In this document: positions 43,079 through 51,837 of the stretch, one piece after another
How the letters are laid out: every line of letters starts with the position of its first letter
Numbering within the stretch: the first letter of the stretch is position 1
Assembly: GCF_019209835.1 (NCBI RefSeq)
Contig: NZ_JAHUTS010000009.1
Coordinates: 62,001-126,000, forward strand
Direction of reading: 5' to 3'
Source: Enterovibrio paralichthyis
Lineage (GTDB): Bacteria > Pseudomonadota > Gammaproteobacteria > Enterobacterales > Vibrionaceae
Length of the DNA stretch: 64,000 nt
Notes under the pieces: model-generated
Seen by the model: only the letters and a program-made list of their open reading frames with translations
What the model was told of the DNA's origin: nothing
Database searches by the model: none
Program-made: the position numbers and the translations under genes

Positions 43079-45274
43079 TCAGCTCATGTCCTGGGGTTCG
43101 ATATCGACGGACCAGCGCACTTTTTTTGCCAGTGGAAGCTGGCGGATGGAGGGCAAAGCAACTGACAATCTCTGTTGCAAAATCCGTCGGTTAGGTGCCT
43201 GGAAGATCAACTGCCAGCGATACCGCCCGGCACGACGGTGCAGCGGTGCCGGTGCCGGTCCCATCACTGCGCAATCTTCATCATGGATGGGGAATGCCTC
43301 CAGTGCCGTTCGCGCCTGATGGAGGAACTGTTCTACTTCGTGGCTCTGGTGCGCTTCAGCCCGTAGCAGGGCAAAGTAGCTGTAAGGCGGCAGGTGAGCC
43401 TGCTGGCGCTCTTTCAGTGCATCGGCGGCAAAGGTGTCATAGCCTTTTCGGATCAGTGACTGCAGCAGGGCATGCTCCGGATGATGGGTTTGCAGCAATA
43501 CGTACCCGGGTTTGCTGGCGCGTCCTGCACGTCCGGCGACTTGGATAAAGAGCTGCGCCAGGCGCTCCGGGGCGCGGAAGTCATTACTGAACAGCGCGCT
43601 GTCGACATCCACCAAGGCCACCAGGGTGACATCCGGGAAATGGTGGCCTTTGGCCAGCATCTGGGTGCCAATCAGTATCTGGTATTCCTTGTTGTGGATG
43701 GCATTGAGGTAAGCCTCAAGCGACCCTTTACGCCGCGTGTTGTCACGGTCGATACGGATAGTCTTGTATTCCGGAAACAGGGTGGAGAGCTGCGCTTCCA
43801 GTTGCTCGGTTCCGACGCCTACGCTGATGAGCTGGGTCGAGCCACAGCTTTCGCATTGGTGCGGAATAGGGCGTTGCGAACCGCAGTGGTGGCAACGCAA
43901 TTCGTTGCTGCTCTGGTGCAGGGTATAGTAAGCATCGCAGCGTTTGCATTCGGCCAGCCAGCCACATTCATGACACATCAGCGCCGGTGAATAACCACGG
44001 CGATTCAGAAACAGCATCACCTGATTGCCCTGCGACAGGTGTTTGCGCATCTCAGCGATCAGCGGCGCTGAAAGCCCAGCCTCCAGATACAGCCCGCGGA
44101 TATCCAATACGCCATTTTGGGTTTTCACTGCGTTGCCGGCACGGACCGAGAGCGTCAGGTGGTGGTACTTCCCGGTTTTGGCGTTGTGCAGGCTTTCAAG
44201 GCAGGGTGTCGCTGAGCCCAGCACTACGGGGATATTTTCTTCGTGCCCGCGCATCACTGCCAGATCGCGGGCGTGATAACGGAAGCTGTCCTGCTGTTTA
44301 TAGGAGGCGTCGTGCTCTTCATCGACGATGATGATGCCAAGGGACTTGCAGGGCGAGAACAATGCCGAGCGGGTACCGATAATGATTGCCGCTTCGTTGT
44401 CGCGCGCAGCCAGCCAGGCATTTAGACGCTCGGTCTCATTCAATGCGGAATGCAGTACCACGACAGGCACATTAAAACGGCGCTTGAAGCGGTTGATGGT
44501 CTGTGGCGTCAGGCCGATTTCCGGTACCAGGATAAGCGCCTGCTGACCCCGCTTTAATACCGGTTCCAACAGGTTCAGGTACACTTCCGTTTTCCCTGAG
44601 CCCGTCACCCCTTCAATCAGGTAGCAGGCAAATTCCGGGTTGGCGTTGATGGTGGCTACCGACATAGCCTGTTCGTGGTTAAGCTTCGGTTTTTCCTCGA
44701 CCACCGCATAGCCCTGCTGCCAGGGCTTCGCCGCTTTCTCTTCAACCGCTTCAATCCAGCCCTTTTCTTCCACGGTTTTTAATACGGTGCTGTTAAGCTC
44801 TTCTTCCAGCAGGGCACTGTGGCTCATTGCGCCGTGGCGTAATAAAGAGAGTACCCGTGCCTGCTTGGGCGCGCGGGTAAGGGCGGCGAGCGGTTGCGTT
44901 TTGCCGGACTCGGTTAGTTGCCAGCATTTTTCCCGTTCACGGTGTGCAGGCTTGCCTTTGCGAAGGGCTCCCGGCATCACAGTGGCCAGTGCATCACCGA
45001 GTGGATACTGATAGTAGCGGCTGGCCCAGTTGAGCACCTTATATAAAGGAGGCGTCCAAAGGGGAGCTGTGTCCAACACAGCATTGATAGGCTTGAGTTG
45101 CTCTAGGGGAAACTCTGAGGTGTTACCCAGACCTGAGACAATGCCCACTTTATATTGCTTACCAAAAGGCACACGCACCCGCCCGCCTACCACCGGCATG
45201 TCATGGGCAACAAGGTAGTCGAAGGTTTTGTGCAGCGGCACGGGCAGCGCGACGTGGGCAATGGTTGGCGTCAT
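43079..45274 (-). CDS. priA: Primosomal protein N' (PriA helicase)
   Basis: This 731-residue protein has an N-terminal 3'-DNA-binding domain (1-105), a superfamily 2 helicase core with Walker A GVTGSGKT (residues 222-229) and a DEEH box (near 320), and a zinc module with eight cysteines in four CxxC pairs (CHECGWLAECKRC, CHHCG, CESCG). PriA recognises stalled forks and reloads DnaB for replication restart. It is transcribed away from rpmE and towards cytR, as in E. coli. The length equals that of the E. coli protein (732). Confidence 0.96.
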   Translation of the reverse strand: MTPTIAHVALPVPLHKTFDYLVAHDMPVVGGRVRVPFGKQYKVGIVSGLGNTSEFPLEQLKPINAVLDTAPLWTPPLYKVLNWASRYYQYPLGDALATVMPGALRKGKPAHREREKCWQLTESGKTQPLAALTRAPKQARVLSLLRHGAMSHSALLEEELNSTVLKTVEEKGWIEAVEEKAAKPWQQGYAVVEEKPKLNHEQAMSVATINANPEFACYLIEGVTGSGKTEVYLNLLEPVLKRGQQALILVPEIGLTPQTINRFKRRFNVPVVVLHSALNETERLNAWLAARDNEAAIIIGTRSALFSPCKSLGIIIVDEEHDASYKQQDSFRYHARDLAVMRGHEENIPVVLGSATPCLESLHNAKTGKYHHLTLSVRAGNAVKTQNGVLDIRGLYLEAGLSAPLIAEMRKHLSQGNQVMLFLNRRGYSPALMCHECGWLAECKRCDAYYTLHQSSNELRCHHCGSQRPIPHQCESCGSTQLISVGVGTEQLEAQLSTLFPEYKTIRIDRDNTRRKGSLEAYLNAIHNKEYQILIGTQMLAKGHHFPDVTLVALVDVDSALFSNDFRAPERLAQLFIQVAGRAGRASKPGYVLLQTHHPEHALLQSLIRKGYDTFAADALKERQQAHLPPYSYFALLRAEAHQSHEVEQFLHQARTALEAFPIHDEDCAVMGPAPAPLHRRAGRYRWQLIFQAPNRRILQQRLSVALPSIRQLPLAKKVRWSVDIEPQDMS

Positions 45275-45410
45275 GGGTATTTTCAGGGTAACCGTTGAGT
45301 AGTTTGGCTGGCCACAGTGTACCTAGGGCAGGGCAAAGCGGAAAGGCGAGGTTGAATTTTCTTTGCAGGCAGACGGTTAGATAACGGCGAAAAAGAATTG
45401 AACAAAAAAG

Positions 45411-45439
45411 TTGCGATCACAGGTCTCCTTGATTAGAAT
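45411..45439 (+). promoter_or_regulatory. Putative sigma-70 promoter of rpmE
   Basis: TTGCGA (45411-45416) and TAGAAT (45434-45439) are separated by 17 bp. Transcription would start near 45446, giving an 80-nt leader before the rpmE ATG at 45526. Confidence 0.55.
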
Positions 45440-45463
45440 TTCGCGCCTTACAAATGTTTGTTA

Positions 45464-45491
45464 ACCACGTGTGGTGCCCGATAGCCTCGGG
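45464..45491 (+). promoter_or_regulatory. Two hairpins in the rpmE leader (candidate L31 autoregulatory site)
   Basis: ACCAC/GTGGT (45464-45468 with 45471-45475) and CCCGA/TCGGG (45477-45481 with 45487-45491) are adjacent hairpins about 35 nt before the rpmE start. L31 is known to repress its own message in E. coli through the rpmE leader, so this is a plausible binding structure, but the match to a known L31 leader was not checked. Confidence 0.35.
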
Positions 45492-45525
45492 AGAGCGACA
45501 CGGCCTTTAAATTGAGGTTATCCCT

Positions 45526-45738
45526 ATGAAAGCTGGTATCCATCCAGAATACAAAGCAGTAACTGCTAAGTGCTCTTGCGGCAACACTTTTGAATTCAAC
45601 ACTACTCTGGGTCGCGACATCAACCTGGACGTATGTGACAAATGCCACCCATTCTACACCGGTACTCAGCGTGTAGTTGACACTGGCGGCCGTGTTGATC
45701 GCTTCACTAAACGTTTCGGCGTTCTTAGCAGCAAGTAA
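45526..45738 (+). CDS. rpmE: 50S ribosomal protein L31
   Basis: This 70-residue protein starts MKAGIHPEYKAVTAKCSCGN and has four cysteines in CxC and CxxC pairs (Cys16, Cys18, Cys37, Cys40), the zinc-binding form of L31. It bridges the two ribosomal subunits. Loss of zinc usually causes its replacement by a paralogue without cysteines (YkgM). It is divergent from priA, as in E. coli. A strong terminator follows. Confidence 0.97.
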   Translation: MKAGIHPEYKAVTAKCSCGNTFEFNTTLGRDINLDVCDKCHPFYTGTQRVVDTGGRVDRFTKRFGVLSSK

Positions 45739-45751
45739 TTGCGGTTTTATG

Positions 45752-45779
45752 AAAAAAGGGTGCGAAAGCACCCTTTTTT
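45752..45779 (+). terminator. Terminator after rpmE
   Basis: A 12-bp stem (45752-45763 with 45768-45779) with a GAAA tetraloop ends in T7. Confidence 0.92.
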
Positions 45780-46143
45780 TGTTGCCTGATACAGCTTGTA
45801 AGACCTTTTACAACCTCAGTATAGGTAGACTATTACAGTTTATCCAAGTGAATAGCTGGTTCTGCTATTCACGCTGCGTTACCATTTTGTAGTCTTTGTT
45901 TCGCCAGTGTTGACTCCATTGCGTCATACTGAATTGCTACACTCGTTAAGACAGGGTGGAAAGCCAAATAGGGAAGCAATGCAGGCTATGCCCTGAGCAA
46001 AGACTATCTGCATGAAGATGCCGTTTGAGCATCCACGTGGGAATGCGCAATGCCGTACCTTGTTGATTGTTTTTACCTCTGCTTGCGGGGCAATCAAACA
46101 CAAGGGTATTCAGCCAATAACAATTACAGTCAGGAACATATTC
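45780..46143 (+). other. Long leader or spacer before the malic enzyme gene
   Basis: This 364-bp stretch holds a 9-bp hairpin GTGAATAGC/GCTATTCAC (45848-45856 with 45864-45872) and a bulged stem CAGGG/CCCTG with AGCC/GGCT inside it (45952-45956, 45962-45965, 45984-45987, 45991-45995). The reading frame of the malic enzyme is open from 46012 but the start at 46144 is the conserved one. I recognise no riboswitch family. Confidence 0.35.
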
Positions 46144-47400
46144 ATGTCTGAAGACAAACGCCAACAGGCGCTGGACTATCATGCGTATCCAGTACCGGGC
46201 AAAATCTCTGTAGAACTTACCAAACCGGCAGACACCGTTGAAGATTTGGCATTGGCTTACAGCCCGGGCGTGGCTGAGCCGGTGCGTGAGATCGCGCAGG
46301 ACGCTGACAATGTTTATAAATACACTGCAAAAGGCAACATGGTTGCAGTGATCTCGAACGGTACCGCAATCCTGGGTCTGGGTAACCTTGGCCCGCTGGC
46401 GTCCAAGCCGGTAATGGAAGGTAAGGCGCTGCTGTTCAAACGCTTCGCAGGTCTCGATTCTATCGACATCGAAGTGAAACACCGCACCATCGAAGAGTTT
46501 GTTGATACGGTTGCCAACATTTCTGACACCTTTGGTGGTATCAACCTTGAAGACATCAAAGCGCCTGACTGTTTTGAAATTGAAAAACAGCTGATTGAGC
46601 GCTGTCATGTACCTGTTTTCCACGATGATCAGCACGGCACGGCGATCGTTACGGCGGCAGGTATGCTGAACGCACTGGAGCTTCAGGGCAAAGATATCAA
46701 CGAAGCCGTGATCGTATGTCTGGGTGCAGGCGCTGCGGCTGTGGCGTGTATGGAGCTGCTGATCAAGTGTGGTGCACAGCGTGAGAAGATCTACATGCTG
46801 GACCGTAAAGGTGTTATCCACACCCGTCGTGACGACATTAACGAATACAAGCAACTGTTCGCCAACAACACCGATAAGCGTACGCTGGAAGATGTGATTG
46901 AAGGTGCGGATATTTTCCTGGGTGTGTCTGGCCCGGATCTGCTGCCGCCTGACGCGCTGAAGCTGATGGCTGACAAGCCTATCGTGTTTGCGTGTTCAAA
47001 CCCGGATCCGGAAATCAAACCGGAACTGGCTCACGCGGTGCGCGATGATCTGATCATGGGTACCGGCCGTTCGGATTACCCGAACCAGGTGAACAACGTG
47101 CTGTGTTTCCCATTCATTTTCCGTGGTGCACTGGACGTACGTGCAAGCCGCATCAACGATGAAATGAAACTGGCAGCGGTAGAAGCTATCCGTGCGCTGG
47201 CGAAAGAGCCTGTGCCTGCATCAGTACTGGCGGCGGCGCGCGTTGACAAGCTGGAATTCGGTCGAGAATACATCATTCCAAAACCGATGGACCCACGCCT
47301 GCTGCCACGTGTAGCTAAAGCGGTTGCGGTCGCTGCGGTGGAGTCGGGCGTTGCGCGCATCGAGATGCCAGAAAATTATATGGCTGACAACGAAGCGTAA
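46144..47400 (+). CDS. NADP-type malic enzyme, short form
   Basis: This 418-residue enzyme starts MSEDKRQQALDYHAYPVPGK and has the malate-binding YSPGVAEP (near residue 40) and the lysine/aspartate catalytic region DIEVKHRTIEEF and FHDDQHGTAIV. The Rossmann domain has CLGAGAAAVACMELL (near 200). It decarboxylates malate to pyruvate while making reduced pyridine nucleotide. Unlike E. coli MaeB it lacks the C-terminal phosphotransacetylase-like domain. An AGGA site precedes the start. It stands alone between rpmE and metJ. Confidence 0.9.
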   Translation: MSEDKRQQALDYHAYPVPGKISVELTKPADTVEDLALAYSPGVAEPVREIAQDADNVYKYTAKGNMVAVISNGTAILGLGNLGPLASKPVMEGKALLFKRFAGLDSIDIEVKHRTIEEFVDTVANISDTFGGINLEDIKAPDCFEIEKQLIERCHVPVFHDDQHGTAIVTAAGMLNALELQGKDINEAVIVCLGAGAAAVACMELLIKCGAQREKIYMLDRKGVIHTRRDDINEYKQLFANNTDKRTLEDVIEGADIFLGVSGPDLLPPDALKLMADKPIVFACSNPDPEIKPELAHAVRDDLIMGTGRSDYPNQVNNVLCFPFIFRGALDVRASRINDEMKLAAVEAIRALAKEPVPASVLAAARVDKLEFGREYIIPKPMDPRLLPRVAKAVAVAAVESGVARIEMPENYMADNEA

Positions 47401-47423
47401 TTCGCCGCGTTTCTTCAAGCACA

Positions 47424-47451
47424 AAAAAACCAGCCAATTGGCTGGTTTTTT
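47424..47451. terminator. Bidirectional terminator between the malic enzyme gene and metJ
   Basis: A palindromic stem centred on AATT (47424-47451), with CCAGCC/GGCTGG and A6/T6 at the ends, serves both convergent genes. Confidence 0.9.
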
Positions 47452-47480
47452 GTTGGTATTCTGTCTCGGCGCTAACGAAA

Positions 47481-47798
47481 TCAATACTCTTCTTCGTTAA
47501 ACTCAATGCCGAGTTCTTTCATAATCCGCTTCACTTCAGCAGGGACACTGTCGGCTTTGTCTTTACGGATATCATCATCCGTTGGCAGGGGCTGACCGGT
47601 GTAAGCGTGTAAAAAAGCTTCGCACAGCAGTTCACTGTTGGTGGCATGGCGCAGATTGTTCACCTGACGGCGGGTACGCTCATCAGTCAGGATTTTCAGC
47701 ACTTTCAGCGGGATAGAAACGGTGATCTTCTTGACCTGCTCTTTCTTTTTACCGTGCTCGGCGTAAGGGTTAATATATTCGCCATTCCAGTCTGCCAT
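47481..47798 (-). CDS. metJ: Methionine repressor MetJ
   Basis: This 105-residue ribbon-helix-helix repressor contains KKITVSIPLKVLKILTDERTRRQVNNLRH, split here as the DNA-binding strand (residues about 21-28) and helices. The length and sequence match E. coli MetJ over the first 80 residues. With S-adenosylmethionine as corepressor it binds tandem 8-bp met boxes (AGACGTCT) and represses methionine genes. The gene is divergent from metB; four tandem boxes lie between them, so it represses itself as well. Confidence 0.96.
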   Translation of the reverse strand: MADWNGEYINPYAEHGKKKEQVKKITVSIPLKVLKILTDERTRRQVNNLRHATNSELLCEAFLHAYTGQPLPTDDDIRKDKADSVPAEVKRIMKELGIEFNEEEY

Positions 47799-47905
47799 TG
47801 TTCACCTTCTTAGCAGTATAGGGTCTAAATCGCTGCCAACGCCGGAGACAACGCGCCCAGGTTGGATGAAAACCAAATTCTAGCGATGTTAACCGCTATA
47901 TGTAA

Positions 47906-47937
47906 AGACATATAGACGTCTAGAGGGATTGACGTCT
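47906..47937. promoter_or_regulatory. Four tandem MetJ boxes between metJ and metB
   Basis: Four consecutive 8-bp units match the met box AGACGTCT: AGACATAT (47906, 6/8), AGACGTCT (47914, 8/8), AGAGGGAT (47922, 4/8) and TGACGTCT (47930, 7/8). A TTGACG that could be the metB -35 overlaps the last unit, which would let MetJ block polymerase. The region is 95 bp before metB and 108 bp before metJ. Confidence 0.85.
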
Positions 47938-48031
47938 TGGTCTTGAGTGGTTAAGGTTGAACAAATTGTCATCAGAGCGCGCTCAATAAAACGCCGCGCC
48001 ATACGATCAAATTCAGACAGGGAAGCACACC

Positions 48032-49198
48032 ATGAGCGACAAGAAGTCCGCGACCATCGCCGTCCGTACCGGCATCACCACTGATTCACAGCATCACGCC
48101 GTTGTGCCTCCACTTTACCTTTCCACCAACTACGAGTTCCCAGAATTTGGGGCGGTGCCGAAATACGATTATGCCCGCGGCGGCAACCCAACCAGGGCGT
48201 TGCTTGAAAGCGCACTGGCGGATCTGGAAAACGGCGCAGGCGCTGTCGTTACCAACTGTGGCATGTCTGCTATCAACCTTTTACTCGCGCTATTGTCTCC
48301 TGACGACCTGATCGTGGCGCCGCACGATTGCTACGGTGGTACCTACCGACTGTTTGATTCACGCGCCAAAAAAGGGGCATTCAAGGTGTTGTTTGTTGAC
48401 CAGAATGATGCCCAGGCGCTTGAAGCAGCCTTACTGCAAAAGCCCAAACTGGTGTGGGTGGAAACGCCTTCCAACCCGCTGCTGCGTGTGGTTGATGTGG
48501 CGGCAATTTGCAAACAGGCCCATGCTGCCGATGCTTGGGTAGGCGTGGACAATACTTTCCTGTCACCGGTGCTGCAGCAACCCCTGAATCTTGGTGCGGA
48601 TTTTGTCGTGCACTCGACCACCAAATTTATCAACGGTCATTCCGACACCGTCGGCGGCGTTGTCGTTGCCAAAGAAGTGGAGCTGTATGAAGAATTGAAG
48701 TGGTGGGGGAATTGTATCGGGGCAACCGGCAATGCCTTTGACAGCTATATGACACTGCGTGGACTGCGTACCCTGGGAGCCAGAATGCGCATGCATGAAG
48801 AGAACAGTGGCGCAATCCTTGAGTTCCTGAAACAGGAGCCTTTGGTCAGTGTTATCTATCATCCGTCGCTGCCAGCCCACCCGGGTCATGAGATTGCGAA
48901 GAAACAACAAGCAGGTTTTGGCGGAATGTTGAGCTTTGAACTCAAAGGTGACGAAAGTGAGCTGAAACTTTTCCTCGCCTCACTTAAGCTGTTCACTTTG
49001 GCCGAATCATTGGGCGGCGTGGAAAGCTTAGTCACGCACCCAGGCTCAATGACCCACCGAGCCATGTCGGACGAAGCGCAAGCAGAAGCGGGCATTGCAG
49101 CGACCTTGCTGCGCCTGTCCATCGGTCTGGAAGACAAGGCCGATTTGATCGCCGACCTGAAACAAGCATTCGATATAGTAAGAGAGAGCCAGCAATGA
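48032..49198 (+). CDS. metB: Cystathionine gamma-synthase
   Basis: This 388-residue pyridoxal-phosphate enzyme has the cofactor lysine in HSTTKFINGHSD (near residue 198) and NPTRALLESALADLE near residue 50. It condenses O-succinylhomoserine with cysteine to give cystathionine, in the transsulfuration route to methionine. The start codon lies 94 nt after the last met box. Its stop codon overlaps the metL start by four bases (ATGA), so metBL is one operon, as in E. coli. Confidence 0.94.
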   Translation: MSDKKSATIAVRTGITTDSQHHAVVPPLYLSTNYEFPEFGAVPKYDYARGGNPTRALLESALADLENGAGAVVTNCGMSAINLLLALLSPDDLIVAPHDCYGGTYRLFDSRAKKGAFKVLFVDQNDAQALEAALLQKPKLVWVETPSNPLLRVVDVAAICKQAHAADAWVGVDNTFLSPVLQQPLNLGADFVVHSTTKFINGHSDTVGGVVVAKEVELYEELKWWGNCIGATGNAFDSYMTLRGLRTLGARMRMHEENSGAILEFLKQEPLVSVIYHPSLPAHPGHEIAKKQQAGFGGMLSFELKGDESELKLFLASLKLFTLAESLGGVESLVTHPGSMTHRAMSDEAQAEAGIAATLLRLSIGLEDKADLIADLKQAFDIVRESQQ

Positions 49199-51639
49199 GT
49201 GCGGTTGAAGTAGTATCCCCTCAGCAGTCGCCATCCCGTCAGTTACATAAGTTCGGTGGCAGCAGCCTTGCCGATCCTGACTGTTTTCGCCGTGTTGCCC
49301 GTATCCTGGGTCAATACAGTGGCGACACAGACATCATAGTGGTGTCTGCGGCCGGAAAAACCACCAACCACCTGATTGAGTGGATTGGCCTGTTGGGCAA
49401 AGATGGCCGCCTGGCACATGAAAGCCTGCAAAGCTTGCGTAAATACCAGCAGGACTTGATTGAAAACCTGATTGAAGGCGAGCAAAAGCAGGTGCTGGTG
49501 GATGCGCTTTATAAAGATTTCAGCGCTTTGGCTCAAGCGGGCGAAAACCCGCTGACGGAAGCGCAGCGTGCGTGGAGCCAGGGTTTTGGTGAAGTCTGGT
49601 CTGCGCGCCTGTTGTCTGCGTTGCTCAGCCAAAGCGAGTTACCGGCAGTACAGCTCGATTCACGCCGCTTCCTGCGCGCTGAACGTGGCGCACAGCCGGA
49701 AGTAGACCGCGCAAGCTCCTGGCCTCTTCTGAAAGAACAACTGGTTCAGCACACCAAACGCCGCATCGTGATCACCGGATTTATGGCGCAAAACAGCGCC
49801 GGTGAAACCGTCCTGCTTGGCCGTAACGGTTCGGATTACTCCGCCACCATTATCGGTGCCTTGGCTGATGTCAGCCGTGTGACTATCTGGAGTGACGTTG
49901 CCGGTGTCTACAGCGCGGATCCGCGCACAGTGGGTGATGCCTGCCTGTTGCCTTTGCTGCGTCTTGATGAAGCGGCAGAGCTTGCCCGTCTGGCAGCGCC
50001 TGTGCTGCATACCCGCACACTCCAGCCGGTGGCACAAAGCTGTATCGATTTGAACCTGCGCTGCAGTTACGACCCGGAATCCGGTTCTACCCGTATTGAG
50101 CGGGTACTGGCATCTGGTCGCGGCGCAAAAATTATCACCTCACTGGGTGAGGTTTGCCTGTTGCAGCTGGATGTACCGAAATCCCATGACTTCGGTGTAG
50201 CCCGTCAGGACATCGAACGTTTGCTGGTACGCAACCAAATTCTGCCTTTGGCTTCTTCTTACAGCGCCGATCAGCACCGTATCCAACTGGCCTATACGGC
50301 TGAGGTGGTCAACAGTGTGCTCGAACAGTTGCAGGATGCCGGTGTGCCCGCAGATATCCGTCTGCGCGAAGGCTACAGCATGGTTGCCGCCGTGGGAGCA
50401 GGGGTGACGGCTAACCCGGTGCATTGCCACGGTTTCTACCAGCAGCTTCGCAGTCAGCCCATTGAGTTTATTTCTGAATCTGCCAGTGGCCTGAGCATTG
50501 CGGCAATCCTGCGCAAAACCAATACCGCAGCGCTGGTGTCGGACATTCACCGCGCCCTGTTTCAAGCGCAGCGGAGCATTGGTCTGGTACTGCTTGGCAA
50601 AGGTAATATCGGCAGCCGCTGGTTGTCGCTGTTTGCCGAGCAAAAAGCGGCGTTGGAAAAGCGACATGGCATGAGTTTTGAGCTGATATCTGTCCTCGAC
50701 AGCGACAGCCTGTGGGTGGACTTTAACGGCATAGATGCAGAAAGCGTGATGACACGCTTTGATGAAATGGCTACCCCATACCAAGGTGGCGAGTGGCTGA
50801 CACACCTGCTCAACCATCCTTACGATGAAATTGTGGTGTTGGATGTGACGGCGAGTGCATCGCTGTCACTGCAATATCCGGATTTGGCAGAACACGGCTA
50901 TCACCTGATTTCTGCCAATAAGTTTGCTGGCTCTGCGCATGGCGATTTGTACCACCAAGTGCAGGATGCATTTGCGAAAACCGGACGTTTCTGGCTCTAC
51001 AATGCAACCGTCGGAGCTGGTCTGCCGGTTAACCACGCGGTGCGTGATCTTCGTGAAAGTGGCGATCAGATAACGGCAATCTCCGGCATTTTCTCCGGCA
51101 CCCTGTCTTGGCTGTTCCAGCAGTACAACAGTGAAATCCCATTCAGTGAGCTGTTGGAGCAGGCCTGGCAACAGGGGCTGACAGAGCCGGATCCGCGTGA
51201 AGATTTAAGCGGCGCGGATGTCATGCGAAAATTGGTTATCCTGGCACGTGAATCAGGTCTGGATTTAGAGCCAGAGCAGGTACAGGTGCAATCCCTGGTG
51301 CCGGAATCCCTCAGCCAACTGTCACTCGATGCCTTTTTGGATCACAGCAGCGAACTCGACGATGTGCTGGAGGAGTGGTGGAACAAAGCACGTAAAGAGC
51401 ACGGGGTGCTGCGCTACGTGGCACGGCTGTCACGCAAAGGCAAAGCACGCGTGGGAATCGAAGTGTTGCCTGAAGAGCATCCGCTGGCCAATCTCCTGCC
51501 TTGCGACAATATCTTTGCGATTGAAAGCCAGTGGTATCGTGAGAATCCGCTGGTGATCCGCGGGCCCGGAGCCGGGCGGGATGTAACCGCCGGGGCACTG
51601 CTGTCCGATCTCAATCGCATAGCGGCACTCCTTAAATAG
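49195..51639 (+). CDS. metL: Bifunctional aspartokinase II/homoserine dehydrogenase II
   Basis: This 814-residue fusion has an aspartokinase domain (about 15-290, starting HKFGGSSLADPDCFRR), an ACT-like regulatory region (about 310-455) and a homoserine dehydrogenase domain (about 460-814, with LGKGNIGSRW for NAD(P) binding). It catalyses two steps of the aspartate pathway towards methionine and threonine. It matches the MetL rather than the ThrA arrangement and is translationally coupled to metB. A strong terminator follows. Confidence 0.95.
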   Translation: MSAVEVVSPQQSPSRQLHKFGGSSLADPDCFRRVARILGQYSGDTDIIVVSAAGKTTNHLIEWIGLLGKDGRLAHESLQSLRKYQQDLIENLIEGEQKQVLVDALYKDFSALAQAGENPLTEAQRAWSQGFGEVWSARLLSALLSQSELPAVQLDSRRFLRAERGAQPEVDRASSWPLLKEQLVQHTKRRIVITGFMAQNSAGETVLLGRNGSDYSATIIGALADVSRVTIWSDVAGVYSADPRTVGDACLLPLLRLDEAAELARLAAPVLHTRTLQPVAQSCIDLNLRCSYDPESGSTRIERVLASGRGAKIITSLGEVCLLQLDVPKSHDFGVARQDIERLLVRNQILPLASSYSADQHRIQLAYTAEVVNSVLEQLQDAGVPADIRLREGYSMVAAVGAGVTANPVHCHGFYQQLRSQPIEFISESASGLSIAAILRKTNTAALVSDIHRALFQAQRSIGLVLLGKGNIGSRWLSLFAEQKAALEKRHGMSFELISVLDSDSLWVDFNGIDAESVMTRFDEMATPYQGGEWLTHLLNHPYDEIVVLDVTASASLSLQYPDLAEHGYHLISANKFAGSAHGDLYHQVQDAFAKTGRFWLYNATVGAGLPVNHAVRDLRESGDQITAISGIFSGTLSWLFQQYNSEIPFSELLEQAWQQGLTEPDPREDLSGADVMRKLVILARESGLDLEPEQVQVQSLVPESLSQLSLDAFLDHSSELDDVLEEWWNKARKEHGVLRYVARLSRKGKARVGIEVLPEEHPLANLLPCDNIFAIESQWYRENPLVIRGPGAGRDVTAGALLSDLNRIAALLK

Positions 51640-51646
51640 GAATGTG

Positions 51647-51678
51647 AAAAAAAGCGGAGGGAAACCTCCGCTTTTTTT
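51647..51678 (+). terminator. Terminator after metL
   Basis: A 14-bp stem (51647-51660 with 51665-51678) closes on a GAAA tetraloop and ends in T7. It separates metBL from metF. Confidence 0.93.
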
Positions 51679-51753
51679 ATATGCTGAAGACGATGCATGA
51701 TCATCATGAATAAATTTCAATTTAAGTCAGTTGACTTTAAATTGACCGCAAGA

Positions 51754-51785
51754 CAATATCTAGACATATAGACGTCCAAATGGAT
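51754..51785 (+). promoter_or_regulatory. Tandem MetJ boxes before metF
   Basis: Consecutive 8-bp units before metF are CAATATCT (51754), AGACATAT (51762), AGACGTCC (51770, 7/8) and AAATGGAT (51778). The 15 bases from 51762 are identical to those from 47906 before metB. The units overlap the likely -10 region, 50-80 bp before the ATG. Confidence 0.8.
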
Positions 51786-51837
51786 GTCGACATTGAAAAG
51801 GATTTCTCGGCGCGGAATGCCGAAGTAGGGAGACGTT

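Noticed and set aside
45950..46000. Cyclic-di-GMP or glycine riboswitch before the malic enzyme
   Set aside because: The bulged stem does not show the conserved core of either class as I know them.
45946..46854. A 302-codon minus-strand frame opposite the malic enzyme
   Set aside because: It overlaps the conserved coding region of the malic enzyme and shows no family features.
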